From Prochilodus magdalenae (lineage: Eukaryota > Chordata > Actinopteri > Characiformes > Prochilodontidae), in NCBI GenBank assembly GCA_024036415.1, contig JAMWET010007174.1:1-64000 (forward strand): a DNA stretch of 64,000 nucleotides, read 5' to 3'. The position numbers and the translations under genes are program-made. This document shows positions 21,201 to 32,699 of the stretch, piece by piece (the first letter of the stretch is position 1; each line of letters opens with the position of its first letter). Below the pieces are notes generated by a model. The model searched no databases. It saw only the letters and a list, made by a program, of their open reading frames with translations, and had not been told where the DNA came from.

Positions 21201-24200
21201 ACAGACCAAGAACAACAGGCCAGCATGACCATGAAAACCATTCCAAGATATGTGGACACTCTAGAAGCAGTCTCCAGGAAAAAACGATACAAGGATAAGA
21301 TTAGCTAGATTGTTGACTGGACCTGCATAATCTGTGTATTTTCAAAAACTGATAAAAATGGCTTCCAAAACTGCAAAAACTAAATAATGAGCTCATACAC
21401 ATAAATAAATGCTGAAGTTAGCTTCTAGATTCATAGCTGAATTTTCCTTTCCACCTTTAATGGTGCTGCAGTTACACTGAGGTGACTCAAATGTGGGACG
21501 AAGCTTCCAAATAACTTAACTACCATCAGTTTACTTCAATCACTTTGAAACAATGGAGATGTTAAGTGGGTAGCTAACAAGCAGCACAGCAGAGCAGCTG
21601 CTGGATTGTTGAACGGCGTTCTAGTGTTGCATGCTAGACCACACACTTCTATTGTTACATGCTCCACATTTGCCATAGCAAAGTGTATATGTATACACTC
21701 AAAAAATAAAGGGAACACTCAAATAACACATCCTAGATCTGAATGAATGAAATATTCTCATTGAATACTTTGTTCTGTACAAAGCTGAATGTGCTGACAA
21801 CAAAATCACACAAAAATCATCAATGGAAATCAAATTTATTAACCTATGGAGGCCTGGATTTGGAGTCACACACAACATTAAGTGGAAAAACTCGCTCTCC
21901 ATGGCCCTCATACCATCCTCATGGAGTCAGTTTCTAACATGCTCATTTGTGGCCTGCTGGAGGTCATTTTGAAGGGCTCTGGCAGTGCTCCTCCTGTTCC
22001 TCCTTGCACAAAGGCGGAGGTAGTGGTCCTGCTGCTGGGTTGTTGCCCTCCTACGGCCTCCTCCACGTCTCCTGGTGTACTAGCCTGTCTCCTGGTAGCG
22101 CCTCCAGGCTCTGGACTATACGCCGACAGACACAGCAAACCTTCTTGCCACAGCTCGCCCTGGTTTGCTGCACTACCTGAGCCACTTGTGTGGGTTGTAG
22201 AGTCCGTCTCATGCTACCACGAGTGTGAAAGCACCACCAACATTCAAAAGTGCCCAAAACATCAGCCAGAGAGCATAGGTACTGAGAAGTGGTCTGTGGT
22301 CCCCACCTGCAGAACCACTCCGTTATTGAGTGTGTCTTGCTAATCGCCAATGATTTCCACCTGTTGTCTATTCCATTTGCACACCAGCATGTGAAATTGA
22401 TTGTCAATCAGTGTTGCTTCCTAAGAGGACAGTTTGATTTCACAGAAGTTTCATTTACTTGGAGTTATAATGCGTTGTTTAAGTGTTCCCTTTATTTTTT
22501 GAGCAGTGTATATACCATGTACAGTGCTAGTTTGTGGTTTAGCAAGTGACTACGATGCTGGATTTGCTATGGCTTTATTAAAGTATTACAAAACCGCCAC
22601 TGTGGCAGCTTTGCTATACTGTAAGTGCGCATTTACGTATAACGTTAAAAGCCCATTTATGAAAACAGCCTGTTTAAGTCTAAAGAAATAAAAGGAGGTT
22701 GGAAAATGGTCTCGGTTATGAATAATAATTATGTCATTATTATGAATAATTGTGAATTATGACCATTTTTGGGGGAAAACAAGCCACACAAATGTGAAAA
22801 AAAATAAACTGCTTTAACAAACAGCAGAAAACTCAAATTTGATTATAAATAATAATTGGAAACTGACATGCAGTAACTGACAGGAATCACATACTGTTAG
22901 ATATTCATACTGAACGTACAACCACCCAAAAAGACAAGCTCTTAAAATGATATACATCCATTTTAATATTATCATAATGTTGCTTATCATCATGACTTTC
23001 CAACAAATCTGACAAACTGTTTTTTCCTCTATTTATTTACAAGTTTATTGCATCCGGCATCGCATGCATCCGTGTGAAATGGCCGCGCAGCACATACCAG
23101 GTGAGTTTCACTGTCCTTTTGAAGGTTGAGTCAACAACAGCCAAAGATGTAATGTAATACTTATTTTAGTGCATGTTCATGTTCAACATTCTACATAGTA
23201 ATATAACAATAAATTCATTTGTAGAGAAAGATTTTTAAGGAAATGTGCAGCATAAACAAACACAATTAGCTGGTTTTATCGAATGCACATTTACTAGGAA
23301 GCCAAAATGAAGAAAACTGATTTCCGATTGTATCCATACTCATAAAAGGTTGTATTGTGATATACTGAACAGGCATGACCGTGCTCTAGAGTCCATAGTA
23401 AGATCAATATGGTGGTCTCTGCTCCTTTGTGCTTTAGCTGTTATAGCACACTGCTTATGCTGGTATAGCAGTTTCACTCTCAAAGCACAAAATACTGTGG
23501 GATCATTATGATGAAGCACCTCCTCCCCTTCACCAACACTGACATTTACTCACAGTGCAAAATACAGGGGGTCCTGGCGGCTCCGGGCCACTTTAATGTC
23601 TTTTGGAGGGGTCCCTAAAAAAACGTGTGATGATGTGTTGTCTTCTAGAGAAAAATAGATGCTCAACTACAAATTCAGGGAGACTGTTATTTAGCGGCCA
23701 TAGCAACAATCAGTAAGCTTCAGTGAGCTTACCCAACTAGAGATGCAGTACTGGTCTGCCTCAGGGTGGCACTGTAGTAAACTGGTTCACCAGTCGGCTT
23801 CATAATCTAGTACCTGTAACTATTTTTGTAATACCTCTGAGTGTATATAGTGCAGCATGCCAACATTTAAAGCTAGCATCACCAGCTACTGAAAATGGAG
23901 TGGCTGAGGTATTAGACCATTTTTCCAACAGAAACATCACTCGTACCCCTAGGGGGTATTTCATGGACAGCTCTCTGTGAGAGATCAATAATATTCAGGT
24001 CTGATATACACTCACTCCAGAAATAGTACTTGTTCCTCTGCATGAAAATTGTAGATTGGTAGGTTTTTGACATTGTGAAGACATGCACAAGCTTCAGGGG
24101 ACTTCTGTTCTCTGCTGATTAGCGCTCCCCCACTTTAACCAGATTCCCACCATTGGCACAGACAGACTGACATGCATACCATTTTACAGATCATTATGAC

Positions 24201-27200
24201 GACTGTGCTTAACACCACATCAACATCACCAAGCAATGGTGTCGTGCCAGACTTTGACTCAGAATGAAGCTGGCAGGTAACCTGTCAGTGCATGACCTCA
24301 AGTCCCGCATTTGTCTGTGGGTGGAGAAAAACCAAGATCATGTTGTAATCCCTGTGTGTCTGAGGCACCGTGGTCAGCATCCTTAGTTTCTGTTTAATCG
24401 AGATGAACGGCCTGATGCCATACTGGTGGAGATGCTTCTTCTGTATGTGTAGCTGGTCAGACCAAAATATTCCCCATCTGTATGTGTAGCTGAATAAATA
24501 TTCCCCATATCAGTGTAACTGTATCATCGTTTATTGATCCTGGTAACCTTTATCTTCCTTCCCAACAGCACTACAATCCCAAACCTCCTTCTGGATCCTG
24601 GAACTAGTCATTTATTGATGAGTGAAAAAGAAATTTAGTCTTATAAAAAACTCAACCTAATTGTTTTAGAAAACCACAACTTTGGGTTGTGCATGGCAAA
24701 TGGCCGGGTCATGTGTTTATTCAAAGATGCCCGAATGTTCATTTGCATAGAAGTCTTTAAGCAGGCTGAGCACCTGCTAAATCCCCACCAGTATAAAGCT
24801 TTTACAGCATGCGAATCTTTCTCTTTTACAGCTCAGCCTTGCGGCCCTGGTGAATCTAGGCATTACTGTGCTGGCTGCAACTGCCTTTCTCTGCTATGCA
24901 TTGGACGCAGCACTACAGATATACGTATGGGGTTTTCTATTTGAATATATTGCTGTACAAAATCAGTTTCTTATTATGCGTGTTCATGTAATACAGTATG
25001 ATGTCATTCGCACATGTAATCCTGCACCTGTTGGCACATAATGTAAATCATGCATAAATATAAGTGAATAGTCAGGAATTCTATGGTTATGTCGTTATGA
25101 CGTAGCAAAAACGCTATAACAGCTTGCTAACTGTCCGTTGCATTGCTTTGGATAAGGTGCTGGTTTTCTTTACCTAGGTGTTCGGACGGGGACTGGTGAT
25201 TTTGATGATCTTGTTGTCTCTTCTTCAATTTTCTGGCATGGCAATCTCATTTCTTCTCAGTCTCACGGCTCTAAGCAGGAAGATGCAAGAAGACAAAATG
25301 GTATGAATATCTTTCAAGTGATTCTCTGTATGAAAATCTCAGTTACTTTAAACATAGCCCAACAGATGCAACATGTTTGGTGTCTCGAGTTTGCTGGTTT
25401 AGTTTTGCACTCAAGCTACAAGGTTAATGGATGCTGCCTGTTTCTCTGTGGCGGTGATACGCCTCCATGTCCACCATAATTAACCAGATGATAATCTAGC
25501 AGTGGTGTGCAGTGCGTTCACCGGTTACCCCTTCTGCTACACAACCCCCCTCCTGCCTCAACCCCACACACATTTTGTTAATGCTCAATAAACCACATTA
25601 ATCATACTATAAATCACAGTATGGATTTCAAAATACAAATAACCCACAAATGCAGCTACAAATAAAAAAAAAACAAAAGTGGCATAGACGAAAGGGCACA
25701 ACATTTACCCGTTTATCAAGCGTTCTGAAAAGATCAACAAATCAAGTCCATTCGTTCAACAAACAGAAGTAGACCAGAAGACCCAACTCACCATTCAGCT
25801 AGGCCTATTTGAAGATAAAGTCCATCCTCCACTCCTTTGCCAGAAAATGCTCGATGACTTTCTCATAGAAAGACCCATTCCTTTTCAGTTCAATCCGCAA
25901 ACTCTTTTCGATTGCAATAAGTGCCAGGGATGACAGTCTGGCTTGTCCTGTTGTGTTTCTTGCGTAGCTTTGTATGCTCTTCAGAGCTGAGAAGCTCCGT
26001 TCAACTAAGACTGTTGAGACGGGGATGGTACACGTAAAAGAGTAGAGTCTAGGGAGGCTTTCAGTGAGTCCGTTCTTTTGAAGACCATGTAAGACGTCAC
26101 ATGGATTTTCCCCCGCAAAATCTTCCATGGAATACAAGACCGTTAGCTCAGTCTTCAGCCGTGTCATGTCCAAGTGTTGCCCGTAAGCTTTGGATAAGGA
26201 TGCGAATGTTTTCCGATACGAACCGAAATGCTGAGGATCCAACAGGGCGAGAAATCGCAATTTCTGTTGATCAGAAAACCTATTTCTGATCTGTACTGCA
26301 ATGTGGTAGATGATGGTGTTGTGTAGACGCTGCTAGTGCCTCCGCAACTTAGTTGTTGGATTTCTCCTCTGAGGTGGCATACCCCAGTCTCTCACGGGTT
26401 CATCGAGAATATTGTCGAAGTTCGCTCTTTCCCCCTCGAACACACTGTGGAACTCCTCGATTCTTGAGAGGCAAAACTGGACATCAAGCCTTTTGTTCTG
26501 CAGTACTGCGAACAGCACATCAGCGAATGAGAAAATTTGATTGAAAGTTGACAGGAGGAAGTTAAACTCGAAGCTCTGGAGCTGAGTGAGAAATCCATCA
26601 GCACAACACACAGTGTCTTGGTCAAACTGCATGGGGCTGTCAACGATGTGCTGAAAAAGCTGCCTTAGCTCCACTTTCTTTTCTAACACGACACAAACAA
26701 GCCGCGAGGTGAAGTTCCATCGTGTTGGCGCAACATGGGGCAGTCTGCGCTTGCAGAACTCATCCAGCAGATGCGTTCGCTTTGGGGATCGTGTGAAAAA
26801 AGCTGCAAGGCCAGAGAGGTAGGAGAAAAAAATCTTACACTAACTTTTGACACCCCTTGGGACATAACCGAATTTAAACTGTGAGCATAGCAATGCACAA
26901 ACAGGGCGTGCGGAATTGTCTCTTTCACTCGTCCTTGCACCCCATTTAGCCCCGAAGACATGACTGCCGCTCCGTCGTAGCACTGCGCCGCTAATTTCGC
27001 TTCGCAGTCCATTTCACCATTTCAGCCCTGCAATCGTAGCAGCACTTTTGTCCTCTTCGAGGTTATGACAGTGAAAGAATCTCTCTTTAACCCCACACAT
27101 AGCGCAGCACATATGACAATTGTGCCACACTGCTAACGTCCGAAGTCTCTGTTTTGTGGTTTGAAGCTCTGTATTCAACAACAGTAACACAGCCGGAGGT

Positions 27201-28352
27201 TGCAATAGACTACCGATAAATGGATGAGCTATACTATACCCCGTAACAGTCTCATCTACCAAGACAGAGACCCACGGTGCGTTTTTAACTTCTTCTTTCA
27301 TTGCATCGGTGATAGTATCAGCAACAGCAGCAATCAGATCGTTCTGAATTCGGTTGGAAGTTCTGGAAGATGGCTCACGTTCCGCAAGCAGGGTCAGCAG
27401 TTCGCGGTATCTACCTCTGTTGCTGGAGCTTACACTTTCGTCATGACCCCTAAACGCCAGCTCTTGTTTCCCCCAAAAAATGACACAGTCAGTAAGGCTC
27501 TTTAGGATTTCTCTGTTCTTTTTAACTTTAGCATGGTGCACCTCAACATCTCTTCTTCTTTGCTGATCCAGAGCATGGTCGATTCTGGTGCTACCGAATG
27601 TCTTCAACTTTACAACGCACAGCAGATGCGATGGCGATTCTTGGTGTAATTTGGCTGCCTTCGTTAAACAGCTCAAAATGTCAAATCCCTTGTGATTCCA
27701 TGCACCATATAAATCCATCTCAAACAGTATACAATCCCACAATCTGGCGCTGTGTGCTAGCCGTTAGCCAGGCATACCTCTCAGTTTGTCCGACAGAAAG
27801 TACGTACATAACATTTTCCTTTCTGAGTCAGACTTATAGGTGGAGTTGGCCTACCTCCCTGAGTTATTGTGAGTTTTTCGGTGAACGGTAGCCTTGAAGA
27901 AGGCTTTTCAATAGGGTACGACACAATATCTGCCTCATTTGCAGTCGCCATTTGAAGTTAGCTCTCCAGCTAAACTAGCATGTGCTTAGTGTCAGCGACT
28001 CTTCTTCAGAACGCTGAGAAGGGGTCAGACAGCCGTGGGCCTGCCCCCTTGTTATCTGAGAAATCTCTGTAAAATCTGAGTACAGCACTGAGAAAGAAAA
28101 ACGCCTTATGTTTGAAAACCATTCGCCATATCTTGCTAATTAAAAAGCCATTCATAGTATTTGTAATCTGTATGACTGGTAAACTGTTGAGCTCATTAGA
28201 CAAGGTATTATGAGTGTGAAAGTTCCTGCTGGGTTCTTATGAAGGCCTGTTTTAACCCGATTTGTGTTCGGTTTGTGTTTGGTGTTTTGCAGGAGGATCC
28301 CGAACTTCATAAGCCCCTTATAGAGGATCTGTTTGCCAGTCCTGCAGCTTAG
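18254..28352 (+). CDS. MS4A-like four-span membrane protein, gene 1
   Basis: Predicted coding exons: 18,254-18,451, 20,749-20,856, 23,044-23,100, 24,832-24,924, 25,178-25,300, 28,293-28,352; total 639 nt, 212 aa. All junctions are GT/AG and phase 0, as is usual for MS4A genes. The start ATG follows an acceptor (TTCAG|G) exactly as in gene 2. Layout: cytoplasmic N-terminus (1-66) ending in NALG; TM1 from TLQILYGL (67 on); TM2 ending in FIASGIACI (103-111, an MS4A signature); TM3 from [19 protein letters not shown] (122 on); TM4 in exon 6 ([14 protein letters not shown], about 157-170, and on); tail [16 protein letters not shown]4A proteins (CD20 family) are surface or endosomal four-span proteins linked to immune signalling and chemosensing. 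The loop between TM3 and TM4 is only about ten residues with this exon 5, against about 45 in gene 2; a donor at 24,988, also phase 0, would add 21 residues. Introns hold a LINE, a Tc1 and an antisense hAT relic. Confidence 0.85.
19482..20575 (-). mobile_element. LINE 3' end with internal minisatellite
   Basis: On the minus strand a frame at 20,570-20,370 reads [45 protein letters not shown], the usual C-terminal end of ORF2 in fish L2/Rex-type LINEs. It is followed (lower coordinates) by the 16-bp tandem array and then by ATGTGCAATAAAACTAAA and a (TTATC)n tail at 19,500-19,482. The array therefore lies inside the element's 3' UTR. The element sits antisense in intron 2 of MS4A-like gene 1. 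Confidence 0.65.
19516..20372. repeat. 16-bp minisatellite (about 53 copies)
   Basis: Unit GACTAGTGTAGAAATA with variants TAGGAATA, TAGAAGTA, TAGAGATA, a 15-bp TAGAATA form, and GACTACTGTAG. The array is continuous from the CTATTGTAG-like unit near 19,527 to GTGTGGAAGG at 20,372. Confidence 0.95.
21694..22510 (-). mobile_element. Internally deleted Tc1-like transposon
   Basis: Ends are TACACTC-AAAAAATAAAGG on the left and CCTTTATTTTTTGAGCAGTGTA on the right, forming inverted repeats flanked by TA. Minus-strand frames contain Tc1-transposase-like pieces ([37 protein letters not shown]) that correspond to the N-terminal DNA-binding half; the catalytic DDE part is deleted. It lies in intron 3 of MS4A-like gene 1. 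Confidence 0.75.
22511..23043 (+). other. Rest of intron 3, MS4A-like gene 1
   Basis: AT-rich intronic DNA. No gene, RNA or repeat was recognised apart from short AATAATTATG-type runs near 22,720-22,760. Confidence 0.5.
23101..24831 (+). other. Intron 4 of MS4A-like gene 1
   Basis: No exon is recognised. At 24,181-24,275 the sequence matches, in reverse complement, the interior of the TIR transposon at about 53,515-53,600 (words such as GGTGTCGTGCCAGA), so a short transposon fragment is likely there. The rest shows nothing I can name. Confidence 0.45.
25805..27951 (-). pseudogene. hAT transposase relic (ZMYM/TTF-type), in intron 6 of MS4A gene 1
   Basis: The minus strand carries a broken hAT-superfamily transposase in several frames. 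From 27,951 it starts with [25 protein letters not shown] and a degraded [14 protein letters not shown] segment (TTF-type zinc-finger entry region). At 27,700-27,000 follows [13 protein letters not shown], WVSVLVDET and [14 protein letters not shown] text; at 27,000 [20 protein letters not shown] and [10 protein letters not shown]; at 26,100 [20 protein letters not shown] and [12 protein letters not shown], the C-terminal hAT dimerisation region. In-frame stops and frameshifts near 27,740, 27,010, 26,690 and 26,330 mean it cannot make one protein as it stands. Candidate terminal sequence CAGTGGTGTGC lies at 25,500, but no matching eight-base target duplication was found at the other end. The element is antisense to the host gene. 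Confidence 0.8.
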
Positions 28353-28595
28353 AAGCGTTGGTGTTGTTCCAGATGCAGCCCTTTCCTTTCTGTCTTGTTA
28401 TTGGAGGCTGGTGAATTTTAAACCGAGAGGCATCTCGTTATTACTATTTTAATTATAACTATAGTCACTGTAGACTCATGTTTTGTAATCCTTCACATGC
28501 GCTACATGTTTTTTAACGTTAAAAAGAGAAAATGCACGTCCATCTACTCGACCTGCTGCTACTGTTCATGTTCTTACTGAAACAGAAGTGAATGC

Positions 28596-28601
28596 AATAA
28601 A
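28596..28601 (+). promoter_or_regulatory. Poly(A) signal of MS4A-like gene 1
   Basis: AATAAA lies 244 bp past the stop codon and is followed by a T/G-rich stretch (GGTTTGTACATT). It is the first canonical hexamer after the stop. Confidence 0.65.
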
Positions 28602-28689
28602 GGTTTGTACATTAATACAGCCAGTGGTCGTAATGTTCGTTATTTGATCTTTGAAGTGTTGAGATCCCAAGATGAAAATAATTCTCCAG

Positions 28690-29775
28690 TAACAGTAGAA
28701 GTTCCTCTCTTTAGTCCTCCACTGGAGTAACAGTACTAAAGTATGGACCTTCAGATGTACTGAAGTATGGAGAGTAACAGTACTAAAGTATGTACCTTCA
28801 GATGTACTGAAGTATGGAGAGTAACAGTACTAAAGTATGTACCTTCAGATGTACTGAAGTATGGAGAGTACCAGTAATAAAGTATGTACCTTCAGATGTA
28901 CTGAAGTATGGAGAGTAACAGTACTAAAGTATGTACCTTCAGATGTACTGAAGTATGGAGAGTAACAGTACTAAAGTATGTACCTTCAGATGTACTGAAG
29001 TATGGAGAGTAACAGTACTAAAGTATGTACCTTTAGATGTACTGAAGTATGGAGAGTAACAGTACTAAAGTATTTACCTTCAGATGTACTGAAGTATGGA
29101 GAGTAACAGTACTAAAGTATGTACCTTCAGATGTACTGACGTATCAGTACTAAAGTATGTACCTTCAGATGTACTTAATATGGAGAGTAACAGTACTAAA
29201 GTATGTACCTTCAGATGTACTGAAGTATGGAGAGTAACAGTACTAAAGTATGTACCTTTAGATGTACTGAAGTATGGAGAGTAACAGTACTAAAGTATTT
29301 ACCTTCAGATGTACTGAAGTATGGAGAGTAACAGTACTAAAGTATGTACCTTCAGATGTACTGACGTATGGAGAGTAACAGTACTAAAGTATGTACCTTC
29401 AGATGTACTGAAGTATGGAGAGTAACAGTACTAAAGTATGTACCTTCAGATGTACTGAAGTATGGAGAGTAACAGTACTAAAGTATGTACCTTCAGATGT
29501 ACTGAAGTATGGAGAGTAACAGTACTAAAGTATGTACCTTCAGATGTACTGAAGTATGGAGAGTAACAGGAGCATGGTTTATTATGGCTCTAATGTCCTA
29601 TTATCATTTCTGGAACAGGACTCTTCATCAGCTCAGTGTAGGTGAAGAGACTCTAGTGTCTCTCAGTCCTCCAGTCTTTAATAGAAGCTCATTCATTAGT
29701 CTGACACTGATGGCCATTCAAATGATCATAAACACTGAAAGAGAACAGGTTCCATTAGCTAGAACCAAGCTCTGA
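28690..29775. mobile_element. Dispersed repeat carrying a 47-bp minisatellite
   Basis: The non-tandem flank at 29,571-29,760 (AGCATGGTTTATTAYGGCTC, TCCTATTATCATTTCTGGAA, CATTAGTCTGACACTGATG) recurs at 56,391-56,530, next to two units of the same 47-bp repeat. The whole unit is therefore a dispersed repeat. Its ends are not fixed and it has no coding signature. Confidence 0.65.
28721..29570. repeat. 47-bp minisatellite (about 17-18 copies)
   Basis: Unit: GAGAGTAACAGTACTAAAG, TATGTACCTTCAGATG, TACTGAAGTATG. Units are nearly identical, with occasional variants (TATTTACC, CTTTAGATG, one unit shortened near 29,140). It begins 120 bp after the poly(A) signal of MS4A-like gene 1. Confidence 0.95.
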
Positions 29776-31100
29776 TCAACAGCTCAAAACAAGCTCAAAA
29801 CAAAGTGACCGCTGTATTCTGATTGGTGGACTCACTTTATGCTTCTTTCGTTTGGACGTGTTACGTTTTGATGCTCATGTAAGCCAGAAGGAAAGACAGA
29901 TTTGGTCGTAATGTAGTGGAGTAAATCAGATGTTAGAGTTTAATTTGGCCTGATTCAAGTTCAGTTTCTAAAATGGGAACATGTATCTGCCAGTATAGTG
30001 ACAAAAATCTTAAATGAGCTTAATATGAAAACTGTAAGGTATATCAGCTAGATGTACGATACTTTTACCTGCTAAGATCTCATGTATTTCATGTATATCA
30101 TGTATAAGATCCCATGAATCTAGGTTCTTCTCAGGGAGTCACTGTCGCCTTTGGCTTACTCATGGGGGACTTGGACCAGGGTTCCATTGCTTAGGTCTAT
30201 ACATGGAATCCTGGAATGGATTGAATGAATTAATGAATTTAATGATTTTATATATATATATATATTCACATATATTTTCTATATAGCCCTTTTTATTTAG
30301 TATGGGGCATTGAGGAAATGATTTCAGTCTTTGAGCACTGTGTAATACTTTTAGCCTATGTAGCAAACCAAACCTTTACACCACTGGTGGTTTGATGGTA
30401 ATTATTGAAAAATTTCCTTTCAGCGAGTTAGTAAAAAATGTATAGCTAATAATAAGCAGCCTATATGATTTACTAACGTTCAAATCAAGTTATTAAATCA
30501 AATAACCTGAACAGTTTAGTGTCTTGAGTTTAACAAACAGGAACTATTAACAGAGAAACATTCTGCAGTGTTTCAGTATTGCAGCGCCGCCTTGTGGCTG
30601 TAAGTTGCATTCGCGCATTCGTGACCACACTCAAAAGACTGACAAATGATCTTATTCAGACTGGATTAATAGTGAAATTAAACACTGTTTTATTTTAAGT
30701 AATCTTATTATTTTATTGGATATGTACAGAGAGTAACGCAATTTCAGTCCGCTGTATGTCTGTACATACTGAAGTGTTGACAATAAAACTACTGGACTTG
30801 ACTGGACAGAAGTGTAAGGTACAGAAGACTAGATCTCTTTTGCTGTCTTTTTCAAAGATATGGAGTTTGAGATCTTCTTAAAATAAAGATCCTGGAAATG
30901 TTTATTATTTTGGCATTTATGTAATGAATCTGCTTTATGATTTTCACTGTATTTATTTCTTTATTTTTTTAAATATGTTGATTGATGTGTATTTGAGAAT
31001 ATATATCATATACGCTATATTCATTTCTTTTTCAGTTTATTTTTATTTATTATATTTATTTGTCTATTACCGCCTGACTTTTCTGCCTTGCTTTATGTAT
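29776..31100. other. Intergenic DNA between the two MS4A-like genes
   Basis: No gene is seen. A LINE-tail-like stretch lies at 30,715-30,805 (GAGTAACGCAATTTCAG, TGACAATAAAACTACTGG). A single CAGCGCCGCCTTGTGGCTGT at 30,582-30,601 resembles the core of the tandem array that starts at 31,101. Short (TA)n runs occur near 30,250. Confidence 0.45.
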
Positions 31101-31440
31101 GTAAGCGGCACTGATTGGAAGCTGCTGCGCCCCTTGTGGCTGTAAGCAGAACTGATATAAAGCTGCAGCGCCCCTTGTGACTAAGCGAAACTGATTTAAA
31201 TGTGCAGCGCCCCTTGTGGCTGTAAGCGGAACTGATTTTAAGCCACAGCGTCCCTTGTGGCTGTAAGCGGAACTGATTTTAAGCCACAGCGTCCCTTGTG
31301 GTTGTAAGCGGAACTGACTGGAAGCTGCAGCGCCCCTTGTGACCGTAAGCGGAACTGATTGAAAGCTGCAGCGCCCCTTGTGGCCGTAAGCGGAACTGAT
31401 TGAAAGATGCAGCGCCCCTTGTGGCTGTAAGTGGTATAAC
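31101..31440. repeat. 41-bp tandem array, about 8 units, upstream of MS4A gene 2
   Basis: Unit: GTAAGCGGAACTGATT, GAAAGCTGCA, GCGCCCCTTGTGGCT. Units are well conserved; one is 39 bp. The GC-rich core GCGCCCCTTGTGGC is one base shorter than the CTCF core in the same orientation, so it is only CTCF-like. The array ends about 45 bp before the conserved promoter/exon 1 block of MS4A-like gene 2. Confidence 0.9.
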
Positions 31441-31484
31441 CAGAAGCTGCGTGTTTTGTCCAGCTGAGGGTTAAATTACAATCG

Positions 31485-31589
31485 AAAGTGAGTCACTGTC
31501 GGGAACTCCAGCAAAGAGCTGCGAAATCAGGTTTGTAGGTACGCGAGACGCGAGAGACTCTAAAGACAAAACTTTGGTCACAGAACGAG
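31485..31589 (+). other. Noncoding exon 1 of MS4A-like gene 2
   Basis: The block with GAGTCACTGTCGGGAACTCC, AAGAGCTGCG and TTGGTCACAGAACGAG precedes donor GTGAGT at 31,590. It aligns with 17,140-17,235 and the match extends into the intron. No start codon is used here. The left coordinate is approximate. Confidence 0.6.
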
Positions 31590-31868
31590 GTGAGTTTCAC
31601 GTAATCTGGGTTTATTAATCCGAGTTATATTAATGTGGTGCTACTGAAGGGAAAATACTGGGAGAGATTATGAGGCCATTTCATGTGCCTGAAACTAATG
31701 GAGTCGATGGGAAAGATGCAGGAAGTGAAGGGAATTTTTCTTTGGCCCAACACAACGTGTTCTTCTAAAGGTGCATTGGATGTAGAAGTAAAATTACTAA
31801 AAGCTGCATCAGGTATAAGTCATAGATCATAGCCTTTCATTATTTATCTTGACTAAAGGTGTAACGTG

Positions 31869-32695
31869 CACTGATCAGCCATGACAATAAAACCACTTCC
31901 TTGTCATTCTCCATCTTATCAGCTCCACCATATTGGAGCTCTCTGTAGTTCTACAGGTACAGACTGTAGTCCATCTGTTTCTCTGTTTACTCTATTACCT
32001 TGTTCCTCAATGGTCAGTACCCCCAGAGGACCACCACAGAGCAGGTATGATGTGGGTGGTGGATCATTCTCAGCACTGCAGTGACCCTGACGTGGTGGTG
32101 TGTTAGTGTGTGTGGTGCTGGTGTGAGTGGATCAGACACAGCAGTGCTGCTGGAGTGTTTAGACACTGTGTCCACTCACTGTCCACTCTATTAGACACTC
32201 CTACCTCGCTGGTCCACCTTGTAGATGTACAGTCAGAGACGATAGCTCATCTGCTGCTGCACAGTGCAGTGTTGGTCATCCTCTAGTCCTTCATCAGTGG
32301 CCACCAGGCGCTGCACACAGGACGCTGCACACAGGACGCTGCCTACGCTGTTAGGACGCTGTTAGCTGGATGGTTTTGGTTGGTGGACGATTCTCAGTCC
32401 AGCAGTGACACTGATCCACTTAAACCAGTACCACACACACTAACACACCACCACCACGTCAGTGTCACTGCAATCCTGAGAATGATCCACCACCCACACA
32501 ATGCCTGCTCTGTGGGGGTCCTGTTGGGGTCCTGACCACTGAAGAGCAGGGTTATACAGTATACAGAGAAACAGATGGACTACAGTCTGTAACTGTAGAA
32601 CTACAGAGTGCTCCAGTACGGTCAGTGGAGCCGATAAAACGGACACTGAGTGTAGATGCAAGGAGGTGGTTTTAATGTTATGGCTGATTGGTGTA
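31869..32695. mobile_element. Palindromic (foldback) DNA repeat, near full length
   Basis: The left end ACTGATCAGCCATGACAATA is mirrored by the right end TTATGGCTGATTGGTGT. Each arm of about 300 bp contains GACCACCACAGAGCAGGT, GGTGGTGGATCATTCTCAGC and CAGACACAGCAGTGCTGCTG or their complements. The centre (about 32,160-32,380) is unique. No transposase frame is present. It lies in intron 1 of MS4A-like gene 2. Other copies are at 42,866-43,965 and in fragments at 44.5 and 56.1 kb. Confidence 0.75.
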
Positions 32696-32699
32696 TATA

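Noticed and set aside
28721..29570. CRISPR-like appearance of regular repeats here and at 291-973 and 19,516-20,372
   Set aside because: Units abut without unique spacers, no cas genes, and the context is a vertebrate genome.
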